From Dehalococcoidia bacterium (GTDB taxonomy: Bacteria > Chloroflexota > Dehalococcoidia > Tepidiformales > Tepidiformaceae), in assembly GCA_023228745.1 (NCBI GenBank), contig JALOAP010000193.1, positions 1 through 6,169 of the forward strand: a DNA stretch of 6,169 bases. The letters are read 5' to 3'. Shown here in pieces: positions 6,099 through 6,169 of the stretch. The translations under genes were made by a program, and so were the position numbers. Within the stretch, counting starts at the first letter, position 1. Each line of letters starts with the position of its first letter. The notes below the pieces were generated by a model. That model searched no databases. It was not told the DNA's origin and saw only the letters and a program-made list of their open reading frames with translations.

Positions 6099-6169
6099 CT
6101 AGCTTGTGCGCCGACGGAGCGCGAGGAGCGGGGCGAGGAGGCTGAGCGAAAGTAGTGCGCCGATCACCA
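6099..6169 (-). CDS. C-terminal membrane anchor of a protein entering from the right edge
   Basis: The minus-strand frame read from 6167 gives 22 residues before a TAG at 6101-6099: a hydrophobic run (VIGALLSLSLLAPLLAL) followed by RRRTS. A single C-terminal helix closed by a short Arg-rich tail is the layout of C-terminally anchored or sorted surface proteins (LPXTG, PEP-CTERM and similar), or simply the last helix of a membrane protein. The upstream sorting motif, if any, lies outside the window. The stop lies next to the terminator hairpin, which supports a real gene convergent with the monooxygenase. The identity of the protein cannot be told. Confidence 0.55.
   Translation of the reverse strand, partial: VIGALLSLSLLAPLLALRRRTS

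Overview
The window is high-GC bacterial chromosome of ordinary appearance. I see no RNA gene, insertion sequence, CRISPR array, phage gene or replication origin. Five genes are complete or nearly so, and a sixth enters at the right edge. Taxonomy is an inference: the GC bias, the fatty-acid/aromatic degradation genes, the style of the MFS protein and the apparent mix of leaderless and Shine-Dalgarno-led genes fit Chloroflexota or a high-GC actinobacterium-like lineage, but nothing here settles it.

Layout. Four genes lie on the minus strand and are read from position 4696 down to the left edge. In order of reading they are an MFS permease (4696-3440), the 4-alpha-glucanotransferase MalQ (3264-1759), a crotonase-fold enoyl-CoA hydratase/isomerase (1692-895) and a tandem GNAT-type acetyltransferase (843-1, cut by the window edge). 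The gaps are 175, 66 and 51 bases, and each holds a small inverted repeat. These genes may be partly co-transcribed, but their functions do not form one pathway. A 154-base divergent region (4697-4850) separates them from a plus-strand gene (4851-6032) for an acyl-CoA-dehydrogenase-fold flavin monooxygenase of the HsaA/HpaB/DszC type. That gene ends at a perfect 12-bp hairpin (6064-6093). The hairpin also faces a convergent minus-strand gene, of which only the C-terminal membrane anchor (6169-6099) is visible.

Two published-style start calls needed correction from the sequence. The enoyl-CoA hydratase most likely starts at a GTG at 1692, and MalQ at the ATG at 3264; each sits behind a GGAGG. 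The GNAT gene has no usable ATG or GTG and must start at a TTG.

How the genes work together: MalQ handles malto-oligosaccharides and the crotonase and flavin enzyme handle CoA-ester or aromatic catabolism, so this looks like a metabolic neighbourhood and not a dedicated system. I found no convincing undescribed system. The best leads are small regulatory features: a 12-bp hairpin burying the ribosome binding site of the GNAT gene, an apparently leaderless MFS gene, and atypical active-site residues in the crotonase.
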